Assembly (NCBI GenBank): GCA_022710975.1
Contig: JAKLGA010000001.1
Span: 372,001-436,000 of the forward strand
DNA from: Myxococcota bacterium
Lineage (GTDB): Bacteria; Myxococcota; B64-G9
Direction: 5' to 3'
DNA: 64,000 nucleotides
Both the position numbers and the translations under genes were made by a program. Positions 32,698 to 41,485 of the stretch are shown one piece after another (the stretch's first letter is position 1; each line of letters starts with the position of its first letter). The notes under the pieces are model-generated. The model had not been told where the DNA came from. It made no database searches and saw only the letters and a program-made list of their open reading frames with translations.

Positions 32698-35154
32698 TCA
32701 CTCGCCTCTCAGCACGATCTTCAGCCGCCGCGCCGCGCTCCCCCCGGTGACCGTGAGCTGGCCCTGGCCGTCGAGCTCGAGCGTGCCCTGGCCGGTCAAC
32801 TCCACGCTGCCGTCGGCGGCGATGGACACCGCCTGGCCGTTCCAGCGGGCCTCGGTCAGGGGGGGCTCGGCGCCGCCCGGGCTCCAGGCGTAGCTGAGCC
32901 CGGACTCCTCGGTGAGCGCGCCCTGCGCTGCGCTGGCCTGGCCGGGCCACAGCCACAGCTCGCGGTCGTCGCCGATGTCCAGGTGGGTCACCACACCCGC
33001 TCCGACGGCGCCCGGCACCAGGCTGTTCACCTGCCCGGGCAGGAGCACGAGCAGGGCGCCCGCCGGCACGAACACCGGGATCTCCTCGAGCGGGGCCGCG
33101 ACCTCGAGCTCGCCGCCCTGCAGGCCGGGCCCGCCCAGCAGCGGGAAGTAGGTGCCCGCGGGCAGGCTCACCCGCCGGGTGCGCGCCTGATCCACGACGA
33201 CCGGCGCCACGTACAGCCGATCCCCCAGCAGGTACTGGTCGGTCGCCGACCAGCCCGGCTCGAAGTCCGGGTGATGGAGCGCGAGCGGGCGCATGAGCGG
33301 CAGGCCCGTGGCGGCCGCCTCCACGGCCAGCGCGCGCAGGTAGGGGTAGAGCCGGAGGTGCAGGCTGGCCCAGCGCCTGAGGTGCGCGATCGACTCCGCG
33401 TCGCTCTCCCAGCTCCAGTTGGCGAAGGCCATGCGCCCGTGGTGGGTGCGCATGACCGGCGTGAGCGCGCCCAGGGTCACCCAGCGGAACCACAGCTCCC
33501 GGGTGGTCGGCGGGGCGATGTTGCCGGTGTAGCCGCCGATGTCGTGGGCGAAGTAGGGGAAGCCGCTGAGCCCCAGGTTCAGGCCCATGGGGATCACCGA
33601 GGGCAGCCCGTCGCCCTGCGAGAAGTCGGTGAGCTGGTCGCCGGCCCAGAGCACCGACACCAGCGGCTGGGAGCCGAGGTAGGCCGAGCGCACGAAGAAC
33701 AGCCGCTCGATGCCGTCCTCGGCGCGCAGCTCGTCCAGCAGCTCCTTGTTCAGCCGCTGGTAGGCGACCGGGTACAGGTTGTGGGCAAGCGCCGCGTCCT
33801 CGCCCGAGGCGAGCACTGCGTCGGGCGGCAGCCACTCGGCGAAGTCGGCCATGTACCCGTCCGCACCGAGCGCGAGCCCGTCGCGGTGCTTCTGCTTGGT
33901 CCAGGCCACGGCCGCGGGGCTCGAGAGGTCCACCAGGCTGGTCGGGGTGAACTTGCCGCTGGTGAACAGGTAGGGCGCGCCGGCCGCGTCCCGGATGGTG
34001 TGGTCGAGGGACACGGCCTCGGCGTAGGTGCCCACCTCCGAGTCCAGGAAGGTGTTGTAGTAGGTCAGGAACTTGAAGCCCTGCGCGTGCAGGTCGGCGG
34101 CCAGCGCCTCGAAGTCCGGGTACAGCGCCCGGTCCACCTCCCAGTCCTCGTCGAGCGTGTAGGCGTCGCCCGAGCGTGTGCCGCCGCGCCAGTCCTCGGT
34201 CCAGATCGCGGAGCAGGGCACGCCCTCGCTGCGGAGCCTGGCCGCCACGCGGCGCACGTTCTCCGAGCCGAACAGGGCGTCCAGCCACGGGGCGAAGGCG
34301 AAGGCCGGCGGCAGCTCGGGCCGGCCGAGCCGGGCGGTGAGCCGCGCGAGCGCGCCGGGCAGATCGGGGCCGTCGAACAGGTGCAGGCGAATCGTCCCCT
34401 CCCAGGCCTCGACGCGCACCTCGTCCCCGGCCTCGGAGGCCACGTGGAAGATCGAGCGGGCCGGGGTGTCGAGCAGCGCGGCGTAGCCGCGGCTGGACAG
34501 GCACAGCGGCATGGGCGAGTGGGTGGTGTGCCGCCGGCCGGTCAGGAACCAGGCCACGGGGTCGTAGTCGTCGGTCGGGTTCTTGCCGATGCCGTCCTCC
34601 TCGACCCACAGGGGCAGGCGCTGGCCGCGGTGGTCCACGTCGAAGCTCATGCCGCCGAAGCCCAGGAAGTGCTCACCCGCCTCCGCGCGGAACCCGAGGC
34701 TGGCCCGGTTGTGGTTGGGGTTCGCGGCCGTGAGCGTGAGCAGCAGCTCCCCCTCGGCCACCCGCTCGACGGAGCCCTCGGCCAGCGCGCCGGCCGGGCC
34801 GTGGAGGGAGAAACGGATCACCTCGCCGTCCTGGCCGTGCAACGCGAGCCGGGTCGCCCCGCTCCACGCGCGGCCGTCCTCGCTGATGCGGAAGGAGCCG
34901 AAGCTGTGCTCGAAGGTGGCGGTGGCCGCGCGGAAGGCGGCCAGCACGCGGGGCGCCTCGGCGGCCCCCGCCTCGCCCGCCGCGGGCAGGGCGTCCAGCA
35001 GCACCCGCCCGTCGGAGGCCAGGATCTGCAGGCCGGCCGGGTCCTCGGTGAGGATCACCTCGAACCCGTCGAGCGCGTACCGCCCGTCGTCGCCCGCCCC
35101 GCACCCGGCGGTGCAGGCGAGCAGGACAGCCTGGAACACGAGCCGAACGCGCAT
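32698..35154 (-). CDS. GH31 glycoside hydrolase lipoprotein, sulfoquinovosidase-like
   Basis: 818 residues from the ATG at 35154 (GGAGG upstream), with lipobox TAGC near residue 18, so it is a lipoprotein. The GH31 barrel has the nucleophile in DGYMADFAEW (Asp437) and the acid/base in WAGDQLTDFS (Asp506), followed by DGLPSVIP, DIGGYTGN and MRTHHGR. The AGDQ and YMADF forms are those of sulfoquinovosidases (YihQ) rather than the usual GDN of alpha-glucosidases. Alpha-glycoside cleavage is likely; sulfoquinovose specificity is only suggested. The only close neighbour is the SecD-head gene; no sulfoquinovose catabolism genes are nearby. Confidence 0.85.
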   Translation of the reverse strand: MRVRLVFQAVLLACTAGCGAGDDGRYALDGFEVILTEDPAGLQILASDGRVLLDALPAAGEAGAAEAPRVLAAFRAATATFEHSFGSFRISEDGRAWSGATRLALHGQDGEVIRFSLHGPAGALAEGSVERVAEGELLLTLTAANPNHNRASLGFRAEAGEHFLGFGGMSFDVDHRGQRLPLWVEEDGIGKNPTDDYDPVAWFLTGRRHTTHSPMPLCLSSRGYAALLDTPARSIFHVASEAGDEVRVEAWEGTIRLHLFDGPDLPGALARLTARLGRPELPPAFAFAPWLDALFGSENVRRVAARLRSEGVPCSAIWTEDWRGGTRSGDAYTLDEDWEVDRALYPDFEALAADLHAQGFKFLTYYNTFLDSEVGTYAEAVSLDHTIRDAAGAPYLFTSGKFTPTSLVDLSSPAAVAWTKQKHRDGLALGADGYMADFAEWLPPDAVLASGEDAALAHNLYPVAYQRLNKELLDELRAEDGIERLFFVRSAYLGSQPLVSVLWAGDQLTDFSQGDGLPSVIPMGLNLGLSGFPYFAHDIGGYTGNIAPPTTRELWFRWVTLGALTPVMRTHHGRMAFANWSWESDAESIAHLRRWASLHLRLYPYLRALAVEAAATGLPLMRPLALHHPDFEPGWSATDQYLLGDRLYVAPVVVDQARTRRVSLPAGTYFPLLGGPGLQGGELEVAAPLEEIPVFVPAGALLVLLPGQVNSLVPGAVGAGVVTHLDIGDDRELWLWPGQASAAQGALTEESGLSYAWSPGGAEPPLTEARWNGQAVSIAADGSVELTGQGTLELDGQGQLTVTGGSAARRLKIVLRGE

Positions 35155-35182
35155 CGCGCAACCTCCTGACGGGATGCTGGAG

Positions 35183-35893
35183 CTAGTTGTTCTCACAGTA
35201 AGTGTAGTACCGGGGCGATACCTGTACGGTCACCTCCCGACGGTTTCCATTCGCGTCGAGAAACACCACATCGAAGGCAAGCCTGAAAGGGTCCTCGGAG
35301 AGTACGGTGGCGGATCCCGAGACGGAGACCGACTGGTAGTCGGGAAAACCCCAGCCGGATTCGTCCCAGCTCGCGTAGATCGCCGGAGGTTCGGCTGGTG
35401 GCATGCCCACGTTCTGCCAGATGTGGTGCTGAACTGGATAGCTCTCTCCTCGTCTTTTCGGGCCCGCGATGTACTGGTACATCGTCACATGGGCGCAGTA
35501 CTTGGCCAGGGAACCAGGCTCACAGTAGGGCGGCAAGATGCCGAAGCCGATGACCACCCAGCACACACCTGTGTTGCTTCCCGGCGAGTTCACCATCGCG
35601 AGCTGACAGGTCCAGTCATCTGCCCCCTCGCCTGCGACGAATCCCATATACTCTTCTCTGTGCGGCTGCTCGGGGTAGAGGCTCTGGCCCGAGATCTTGA
35701 AATCGGAACGATCCCAGTACACGCGGCCCTCCTCCCAGGTCGGGCAATCATCACAGCCCGCCGCGAGGACGCACTGGCAGAGGACCCCGACCAGCGGCAA
35801 ACCCAGCTTCCCCCACTTCCAGGTGCCACCCGATTTCAGCGCGGACTTCGCCGCTTGATGCCGCCGTCTCCAGTGCTCGCAACTCGCCGCCAT
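35183..35893 (-). CDS. Hypothetical lipoprotein in a lower-GC patch
   Basis: 236 residues, not recognised. The long N-terminal region (MAASCEHWRRRHQAAK, then LGLPLVGVLCQCVLAAGC) ends in a lipobox AAGC. The body has six more Cys and Trp/Tyr-rich stretches (RVYWDRSDFKISG, HIWQNVGMPP, VQVSPRYYTYC). A row of the sequence around 35221-35280 is about 57% G+C against roughly 70% for most of the window, so the gene may have arrived by transfer. It ends 28 bases before the GH31 start, and a wrecked transposase lies just upstream of it. Confidence 0.55.
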   Translation of the reverse strand: MAASCEHWRRRHQAAKSALKSGGTWKWGKLGLPLVGVLCQCVLAAGCDDCPTWEEGRVYWDRSDFKISGQSLYPEQPHREEYMGFVAGEGADDWTCQLAMVNSPGSNTGVCWVVIGFGILPPYCEPGSLAKYCAHVTMYQYIAGPKRRGESYPVQHHIWQNVGMPPAEPPAIYASWDESGWGFPDYQSVSVSGSATVLSEDPFRLAFDVVFLDANGNRREVTVQVSPRYYTYCENN

Positions 35894-35995
35894 GCCTCGA
35901 TTGTCAGGCTACAACCGCTGCCGGGTCAACGGCTCAGGCCGGTCTCGCCCCGAGCTGGCAAGCGGTTTGCTTGGCAAGCCGTTCGGGGAGGAGCC

Positions 35996-36255
35996 TTGCC
36001 GAGGCCGCTGCGCTTCGTTCCCGAGGAGGGAACCCTCTTCGAGATCACCAACCGCACTCTCCATGGTCGCCTCTTGCTCAGGCTCTCCGAGGAGATCGGC
36101 GCAATCATCTTGGGCTGCCTCGGCCGGGCACTGGCCCGCTGTCCGGAGATCTGTCTCCTTGTCTTCCTCCTTGCCTCGGCCCACGGGATGCAAGGAGGAT
36201 CTGGTGCTCCGGCCTGCGGATTGGCCAGGGGTCACCTGCTGCGACTGTCAACGCG
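35996..36255 (+). pseudogene. Decayed Y1 (RAYT-like) transposase remnant
   Basis: TTG 35996 has GGGGAGGAG before it and opens a frame reading PRPLRFVPEEGTLFEITNRT, HGRLLLRLSEE and LGRALARCPEICLLVFL, the N-terminal pattern of REP-associated tyrosine (IS200-like) transposases. The homology stops near 36170 before the catalytic His-x-His (NHxH) block. After 36188, one base out of frame, it resumes as CKEDLVLRPADWPGVTCC, the C-terminal pattern (CKEGLV..P..WPGV) of the same family. So the middle, including the catalytic Tyr, is deleted and the junction is frameshifted. No end repeats were found. The remnant ends 10 bp before the cinA stop. It cannot be functional. Confidence 0.7.
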
Positions 36256-36264
36256 GGGCGGGGG

Positions 36265-37518
36265 TCAGCGCGCCAGGTGGCGGCGGACGAGGTCGAGGGC
36301 GGCGTGGGCGGCCAGCGCGCGCACGAAGTCGCGGTCGCGGTAGGGGAACTGGCGGCGGTGGTGCTCGGTGCCGCCCGCGTGGGCCAGCGCCAGGTGCACC
36401 AGGCCGACCGGCTTCTCGGGCGTGCCGCCGTCCGGCCCGGCGATGCCGGTGAGGGCCAGCGCCAGGTCCGCGCCGCTCACCCGCCGCGCCCCCTCGGCCA
36501 TGGCCCGGGCCACGGGCTCGCTCACCGCGCCGTGCGCGGCCAGCAGCTCCGCGCGCACGCCCAGGACCGCCGTCTTGGCCTCGTTCGCGTAGGTGACCGC
36601 CGAGAGCACGAAGGCGCGGGACGCGCCCGGCACATCGGTCAAGAGCTTCGCCAGCAGCCCGCCGGTGCAGCTCTCGGCCGCGGCCAGCTTGAGCCTCCGG
36701 GCGACCAGCGCGTCCAGCACCACCTCGGGCAGCGAGCGCCCGTCCGCGCTGAACACCAGGATGCCCAGCCGCTCGCGCACCCACCGCTCGGCCTCGTCCA
36801 GCACCGCGGCCACCGCCGCCGGCGTGGGCCCGCGGCTGCGCAGCTTGACGTGGATCTCCGGGACCGCCGCCCGGTAGCCGAGCACCAGCCCGGGCACCGC
36901 GGCCTCGAGGTCGCCCAGCAGGTGGGCCACGTGGCCCTCGCCCTTGCCGAACACCTTGAGCACCCGCTGGCCGTGGGCCGCGCGCTCCCCGCGCCGGACG
37001 CGCTCGGCCTCCAGCGCGGGCAGCACCGCCTCCTCGAGCATGGGCCGGTACTCGCCCGGCGGCCCGGGCAGGCAGAAGACGAGCCGCCCGTCGGACCGGG
37101 CCAGGCGCACGCCCGGGGCCGTGCCGCGCGGGTTGGGGATGCTCTCCCCGCCCGCGGGCAGGCGCGCCTGGCGGGCCTGGTTGGGGGTCATGTCCACGCC
37201 CATGGCCTCGAACTTGCGGCGCACGTCCGCGAGCAGCGCGGGGTCCTCGAGGAGCGGGAGCCCGAGCGCCGCGCCGAGCGCGTCCAGGGTGCGGTCGTCC
37301 ACGGTCGGCCCCAGCCCGCCGCACACCAGCACGGCGTCGGCCTCGGCCATCGCCAGCAGCAGCACGCTGACGTTGTCCGCCAGCGCGTCCCCGCAGGTGT
37401 GGCGGCGGACGACCTCGAAGCCGTGCAGATCGAGCAGCGCCGCGGCGTGCGTGGCGTTGGTGTCCTGCACCTCGCCGCGCAGGATCTCCTCCCCGGTGCT
37501 GATGAGGCTGACGCGCAT
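36265..37518 (-). CDS. cinA: CinA: MoCF-like domain plus nicotinamide-nucleotide amidase
   Basis: 417 residues. The N-terminal domain (VSLISTGEEILRGEVQDTNA, VCGGLGPTVDDRT, LPGPPGEYRPML) is the molybdopterin-binding-like/ADP-ribose pyrophosphatase part, and the C-terminal about 150 residues (AAAESCTGGLLAKLLTDVPG, VTYANEAKTAVLGV, GIAGPDGGTPEKPVG) are the PncC amidase that recycles NMN from DNA ligation. Full-length CinA is 400-420 residues. It follows proS by seven bases on the same strand. Confidence 0.93.
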   Translation of the reverse strand: MRVSLISTGEEILRGEVQDTNATHAAALLDLHGFEVVRRHTCGDALADNVSVLLLAMAEADAVLVCGGLGPTVDDRTLDALGAALGLPLLEDPALLADVRRKFEAMGVDMTPNQARQARLPAGGESIPNPRGTAPGVRLARSDGRLVFCLPGPPGEYRPMLEEAVLPALEAERVRRGERAAHGQRVLKVFGKGEGHVAHLLGDLEAAVPGLVLGYRAAVPEIHVKLRSRGPTPAAVAAVLDEAERWVRERLGILVFSADGRSLPEVVLDALVARRLKLAAAESCTGGLLAKLLTDVPGASRAFVLSAVTYANEAKTAVLGVRAELLAAHGAVSEPVARAMAEGARRVSGADLALALTGIAGPDGGTPEKPVGLVHLALAHAGGTEHHRRQFPYRDRDFVRALAAHAALDLVRRHLAR

Positions 37519-37525
37519 GGCGCGC

Positions 37526-38962
37526 TCAGTAGGCCTTGGCGTAGATGACCCGGCGGGTGGAGGGCTTGCCGCAGAAGGGGCAGGCGCCCTGCTCGGGCTT
37601 GGCGTCTAGCGGGATGCAGCGGATGGTGGCCTTGGTCTCCTCCTGTACCTTGCCCTCGCACACCCCGTCGCCGCACCAGTGGGTCCGCAGGAAGCCGCCC
37701 GGAGACTCGAGCTTCTGCCTGAACTCGTCGGCCGAGTCGACGTCGAAGGTGAACTCGTCGCGGTAGGCCTTGGCCCGCGCGTACAGGCTGCGGTGGATGT
37801 CCTCCAGCAGGTCGGCCAGCGCCTGGGCGATGCCAGCCCGCGGCACGGGCTTCTTCTCGCCCGTGTCCCGGCGCACCAGGACGGCCTGGCCGCTGTCGAT
37901 GTCGCGCGGCCCCAGCTCGATGCGCACCGGCACGCCGCGCTGCTCCCAGTGGTTGTACTTCCAGCCCGGGCTCTGGTTCTCGCGGGCGTCCACCTGGATG
38001 CCGCGGCCCAGGCCCGTCTCGTCGGCCAGTTTCCGCGCCTCGGCGAGGACGACGGCCGGGTCGGCCTTCTTGCCCAGGATGGGGATGACGACCGCCTTGG
38101 TGGCGGCGATGCGCGGCGGCACCACCAGGCCCTTGTCGTCCGAGTGGGCCATGATGAGCGCGCCGATGAGCCGGGTGCTCACACCCCAGGAGGTGGCCCA
38201 CACGAGCTGGCGCTGGCCGGCGTCGTCCTGGAAGGTCACGTCGAAGGCGCGGGCGAAGTTCTGCCCCAGCATGTGGGAGGTGCCGGCCTGCAGCGCGCGG
38301 TGATCCTGCATCATGGCCTCGATGCAGTAGGTGCGCACGGCCCCGGCGAACTTCTCCCGATCCGACTTCAGCCCGGGTACGACCGGGATGGCCAGGTGGT
38401 CCTCGGCCAGGCGCTGGTAGACGCCCAGCATGCGCCGGGTCTCCTCCTCGGCCTCGGCCTCGGTGGCGTGCGCGGTGTGGCCCTCCTGCCAGAGGAACTC
38501 GGTGGTGCGCAGGAACAGCCGGGTGCGCATCTCCCAGCGCACCACGTTGGCCCACTGGTTGATCAGGATGGGCAGATCGCGGTGCGAGGCGATCCAGCGC
38601 TTGTACATGCTCCAGATGATGGTCTCGCTGGTCGGGCGGATGAACAGCGGCTCCTCGAGCTTCTGGCCGCCGCCGTGGGTGACCACCGCGCACTCGGGCG
38701 CGAAGCCCTCCACGTGCTCGGCCTCCTTCTTGAAGAAGCTCTCCGGGATGAGCAGCGGGAAGTAGGCGTTCACGTGACCCGTGTCCTTGAACATGCCGTC
38801 CAGCACCCGCTGGATGTTCTCCCAGAGGGCGTAGCCGGTGGGGCGGATGACCATGCAGCCCTTGACCGGGCTGTAGTCGGCCATCTCGGCCGCCTGGATC
38901 ACGTCGATGTACCACTGGTTGTAGTCCTGGGCCCGCGGGGTGATCTTGGTCTCCTGGCTCAT
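37526..38962 (-). CDS. proS: Prolyl-tRNA synthetase, archaeal/eukaryotic type
   Basis: 478 residues. Class II motifs are clear (motif 2 region [15 protein letters not shown] and [21 protein letters not shown], given in parts; motif 3 [13 protein letters not shown]...[13 protein letters not shown] region). It lacks the large editing insertion of the bacterial E. coli type and ends in the zinc-binding tail ([13 protein letters not shown]) and Tyr terminus of archaeal/eukaryotic ProRS. It attaches Pro to tRNA-Pro. It lies 16 bases after the small membrane-protein gene and seven before cinA. Confidence 0.95.
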   Translation of the reverse strand: MSQETKITPRAQDYNQWYIDVIQAAEMADYSPVKGCMVIRPTGYALWENIQRVLDGMFKDTGHVNAYFPLLIPESFFKKEAEHVEGFAPECAVVTHGGGQKLEEPLFIRPTSETIIWSMYKRWIASHRDLPILINQWANVVRWEMRTRLFLRTTEFLWQEGHTAHATEAEAEEETRRMLGVYQRLAEDHLAIPVVPGLKSDREKFAGAVRTYCIEAMMQDHRALQAGTSHMLGQNFARAFDVTFQDDAGQRQLVWATSWGVSTRLIGALIMAHSDDKGLVVPPRIAATKAVVIPILGKKADPAVVLAEARKLADETGLGRGIQVDARENQSPGWKYNHWEQRGVPVRIELGPRDIDSGQAVLVRRDTGEKKPVPRAGIAQALADLLEDIHRSLYARAKAYRDEFTFDVDSADEFRQKLESPGGFLRTHWCGDGVCEGKVQEETKATIRCIPLDAKPEQGACPFCGKPSTRRVIYAKAY

Positions 38963-38978
38963 GGGGGCATCTCCGTGC

Positions 38979-39230
38979 TCAGTGGAACAGGCTCGAGGCG
39001 ATCACCACGACCAGGGCGAGGGCGGTGAGCACCACCACCACCACGCCGGCCGGGTCGAGGTGGAAGGAACGCTGGGCGGCGTCCAGGCGCTCCACCTCGG
39101 GCGCCTGGGCCGTCTGACGGGCCTTGTCGAGCACCCGGCGGGCGCGCTGGAAGTCCCCGGTGGCAGCCAGGGCATGCGCCTCTTCGATCGAGGTCGGCGT
39201 CTGGACGCTGGGATCGCTCGGTGTGTCCAT
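38979..39230 (-). CDS. Small tail-anchored membrane protein
   Basis: 83 residues from the ATG at 39230; longer versions have no ribosome-binding support. The N-terminal part is helical and TPR-like ([20 protein letters not shown], split: [23 protein letters not shown]). The C-terminus is one membrane helix ([21 protein letters not shown]), so it is probably tail-anchored. It is the first gene of an operon with proS and cinA, divergent from mraZ. Family not recognised. Confidence 0.6.
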   Translation of the reverse strand: MDTPSDPSVQTPTSIEEAHALAATGDFQRARRVLDKARQTAQAPEVERLDAAQRSFHLDPAGVVVVVLTALALVVVIASSLFH

Positions 39231-39395
39231 CGGTCGGGCAGCATACGGGAGAGGCCGGGTCCAGATCAACCAAAACCAGCCTGGAACGCCGTTTTTCGGC
39301 CCTAAATCAGGGAAAAACGCAGGCCGACCTGGAAGGCATGCGATAGTGCCCGGATTGCCTTCTTGCAATCCATAGCAATGTCAAGTCGTTATGTC

Positions 39396-39424
39396 TCGAC
39401 AATAAAGTATCGTATGTATATATA
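39396..39424 (+). promoter_or_regulatory. Upstream mraZ promoter
   Basis: TCGACA (39396-39401), 17 bp, TATATA (39419-39424) in the most AT-rich stretch of the window. A long leader of about 180 bases to mraZ would result. Confidence 0.45.
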
Positions 39425-39484
39425 TGAGGTTCTCCCCCGTTTCCTCGCGTTTTTTCGTATCCCCCAGTTTTCAATGTGTTTTTC

Positions 39485-39513
39485 TTGACTTCCCGAGTCG
39501 AATGGAACACGAT
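39485..39513 (+). promoter_or_regulatory. Proximal mraZ promoter
   Basis: TTGACT (39485-39490), 17 bp, CACGAT (39508-39513). It lies just upstream of the TGGGA repeats, the same order as in the dcw promoters controlled by MraZ. Confidence 0.5.
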
Positions 39514-39523
39514 GCCCGGAAAG

Positions 39524-39569
39524 TGGGAGATGGTGGTAAATCGTGCCGTATCGTGTAGACCATCTCCCA
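39524..39569 (+). promoter_or_regulatory. Inverted MraZ-type repeats in the dcw leader
   Basis: TGGGAGATGGT (39524-39534) and its exact inverse ACCATCTCCCA (39559-39569) are separated by 24 bases. Each arm contains TGGGA followed five bases later by TGGT or TGGTC, like the TGGGN-N5-TGGGN boxes bound by MraZ. ATCGTG occurs twice inside the spacer. It could be a repressor site or an RNA hairpin. Confidence 0.55.
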
Positions 39570-39610
39570 TGACAGGCCGCAGCGTGACACCGCGCGGCCA
39601 GGACCACTGA

Positions 39611-40057
39611 ATGTTCAACGGGCGCTACGAGCACACCATCGACTCGAAGGGCCGCGTGAGCATCCCCTCGCGCTTCCGCGAGGTGCTCTCCGCGCGCTAC
39701 CGCGACGAGCGCCTGATCGTCACCTCGTTCAACGAGCCCTGCCTGATGGCCTTCCCGCCGGCGGAGTGGCAGGCGCTCGAGCAGAAGGTGCGGGCCCTGC
39801 CTCGTTTCGACCCCAAGGTGATGCAGTTCAAGCGCCTGTTCATCTCGGGCGCCAGCGAATGCGCGATCGACAAGAACGGCCGCATCCTGATCCCGCCCGT
39901 GCTGCGCGACTTCGCCGGCCTGGGGCGCGAGGTGATCTGGGCCGGCATGGTGGAGTCCATCGAGATCTGGTCCAAGCAGAACTGGGACCGGATGTTCGAG
40001 CAGTCCCGCGGCCAGGGGCCCGACCTGGGTGGAGCCCTGGGCGAGCTCGGGTTGTAG
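39611..40057 (+). CDS. mraZ: Transcriptional regulator MraZ
   Basis: 148 residues, the usual size, with two SpoVT/AbrB-like halves: FNGRYEHTIDSKGRVSIPSR and ASECAIDKNGRILIPPVLRD, each with the DxKGR or DKNGR loop. MraZ forms a ring that binds repeats upstream of its own gene and represses the dcw operon; such repeats lie at 39524-39569. No strong Shine-Dalgarno sequence precedes the ATG (GGACCACTGA). It is the first gene of the division cluster. Confidence 0.95.
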   Translation: MFNGRYEHTIDSKGRVSIPSRFREVLSARYRDERLIVTSFNEPCLMAFPPAEWQALEQKVRALPRFDPKVMQFKRLFISGASECAIDKNGRILIPPVLRDFAGLGREVIWAGMVESIEIWSKQNWDRMFEQSRGQGPDLGGALGELGL

Positions 40058-40160
40058 GCCGCGGAGGTTGAGGTCGCGGACCGGATGCGCGTCCGGGCCG
40101 CACGGTTCCTCGCCGGACGATGCGCGTCGGCCGGCAGGGACCGCTCGGAGGGAAGCCAGG

Positions 40161-41093
40161 GTGGGTTCCATCCCGCACCAGCCGGTGTTGCTCGAGCCGA
40201 CCATGGCGCTGCTGCAGCCGCGCTCCGGTGGCACGTACGTGGACGTGACGGTCGGCGCGGGCGGCCACGCCGCGGCCATCCTCGAGCGCTCGGCGCCCGA
40301 GGGGCGGCTGCTGGGCGTCGACCGCGATCCGCGCGCCCTGGAGCTGGCCGCCGAGCGCCTGCGGCCCTTCGGGGCGCGCGCCCGCCTGGTGCACGGACGC
40401 ATGTCCGAGCTGCCCGCGCTGCTGCTGCGCGAGGGCGTGGGCCCGGTGGACGGGGTGCTCGCGGATCTGGGCGTGTCCTCGATGCAGCTCGACGACCCGG
40501 CCCGGGGCTTCAGCTTCCAGGCCGATGGACCGCTGGACATGCGCATGGACCCGCGCGACGACGAGCCGCTGTCCGCCTGGCTCGCGCGCCTGGACGAGGA
40601 CGCGCTGGCCCGCGCCCTGGCGGAGCTGGGCGAGATCGCCCGGCCGCGGGCGGTGGCCCGGCGGGTGCTCGAGGCCTTCCAGGCGGGGCGCCTGACCGGC
40701 ACCCGGGCGCTTGCTGAGGTGGTCGCCCTGGGGGAGCGCCCGGGCCACATCCACCCGGCCACGCGGGCCTTCCAGGCCCTGCGGCTGCTGGTGAACGACG
40801 AGCTGGGCGAGCTGCGGGCGCTGCTCGGGGCCCTGCCGGAGCCCCTGGCCCTGGGCGGGCGGGTGGTGGTGCTGGCCTTCCACAGCCTGGAGGACCGCCT
40901 GGTCAAGACGCGGCTGGCGGAGCTGGACGGGCGCTGCAGCTGCCCGCCCGGCCTGCCCGTGTGCGGGTGCGGCGCCCGGGTGCGCCTGCGCCGGCTGACC
41001 CGGCGCGCCCTGCGGCCCGGGCCCGAGGAGGAGTCCCTGAACCCACGCGCGCGCAGCGCCCGGCTGCGGGCGGCCGAGCGGGTGGCCGCATGA
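40161..41093 (+). CDS. rsmH: 16S rRNA (cytosine-1402-N4)-methyltransferase RsmH
   Basis: 310 residues from GTG 40161, preceded by GGAGGG; upstream codons lie in unrelated sequence. The N-terminus HQPVLLEP, the SAM-binding loop DVTVGAGGHAAAIL, LADLGVSSMQLDD and the C-terminal block VVLAFHSLEDRLVK are characteristic. It methylates C1402 in the ribosomal decoding centre. The 103-base gap after mraZ has no gene. The ftsL start overlaps its stop (ATGA). Confidence 0.95.
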   Translation: MGSIPHQPVLLEPTMALLQPRSGGTYVDVTVGAGGHAAAILERSAPEGRLLGVDRDPRALELAAERLRPFGARARLVHGRMSELPALLLREGVGPVDGVLADLGVSSMQLDDPARGFSFQADGPLDMRMDPRDDEPLSAWLARLDEDALARALAELGEIARPRAVARRVLEAFQAGRLTGTRALAEVVALGERPGHIHPATRAFQALRLLVNDELGELRALLGALPEPLALGGRVVVLAFHSLEDRLVKTRLAELDGRCSCPPGLPVCGCGARVRLRRLTRRALRPGPEEESLNPRARSARLRAAERVAA

Positions 41094-41473
41094 AGGCCAC
41101 GCCGGCCAGGAACCGCGCCGCCCGCGCGGACAAGGCCCGGCAGGCCGCCGCGCCGCGTTCGGCCTGGCCGCGGCGCTGGTGGGCCTGGAGCCTGGTGCTC
41201 GTGTTGCTGGCCGCGGCCGCGGCCCTGCAGGTGCGCGCCAAGCTGTCCGTGGTCGAGCTCGGCTACGCCCTGTCCCAGGCCGCGCGCGAGAACCGCGAGC
41301 TGCTGGTCGAGGCGCGCGAGCTGCAGGTCGAGGTGGCCACCCTGCGCAGCCCCCGGCGGCTGCGCAAGCTGGCCATGGAGCAGATGGGCCTGCTGGAGCG
41401 CAACCCCCAGCAGATCATCCGCCTGGAGCAGGCGGCGCCGCGCAAGCTGGCCCTGGGCCAGCCGGCGCGCTGA
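41090..41473 (+). CDS. ftsL: Cell division protein FtsL
   Basis: 127 residues: a basic cytoplasmic N-terminus (MKATPARNRAARADK), one membrane helix (WSLVLVLLAAAAALQV) and a coiled-coil periplasmic part (LSQAARENRELLVEARELQ) ending in PRRLRKLAMEQMGL, a motif of this family. It links FtsQ/FtsB to FtsWI. It is identified by position between rsmH and ftsI plus topology. ATGA overlap with rsmH. Confidence 0.88.
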   Translation: MKATPARNRAARADKARQAAAPRSAWPRRWWAWSLVLVLLAAAAALQVRAKLSVVELGYALSQAARENRELLVEARELQVEVATLRSPRRLRKLAMEQMGLLERNPQQIIRLEQAAPRKLALGQPAR

Positions 41474-41485
41474 GGAGGAGCGAGG

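Larger units (their letters stand above)
39231..39610. other. 380-bp control region between proS operon and mraZ
   Basis: No gene. At 39290-39319 a hairpin pairs CGTTTTT with AAAAACG and CCCT with AGGG, with a three-base bulge. The row 39361-39420 is only about 35% G+C. Two promoters and the MraZ-type repeats reading to the right are listed separately. The region must also hold the promoter of the leftward operon, for which no clear boxes were found. Confidence 0.6.

Noticed and set aside
39290-39319. Stem-loop as a terminator for the leftward operon or for an upstream gene.
   Set aside because: It lies upstream of the first gene in both directions and has a bulge; no transcript would need to end there.
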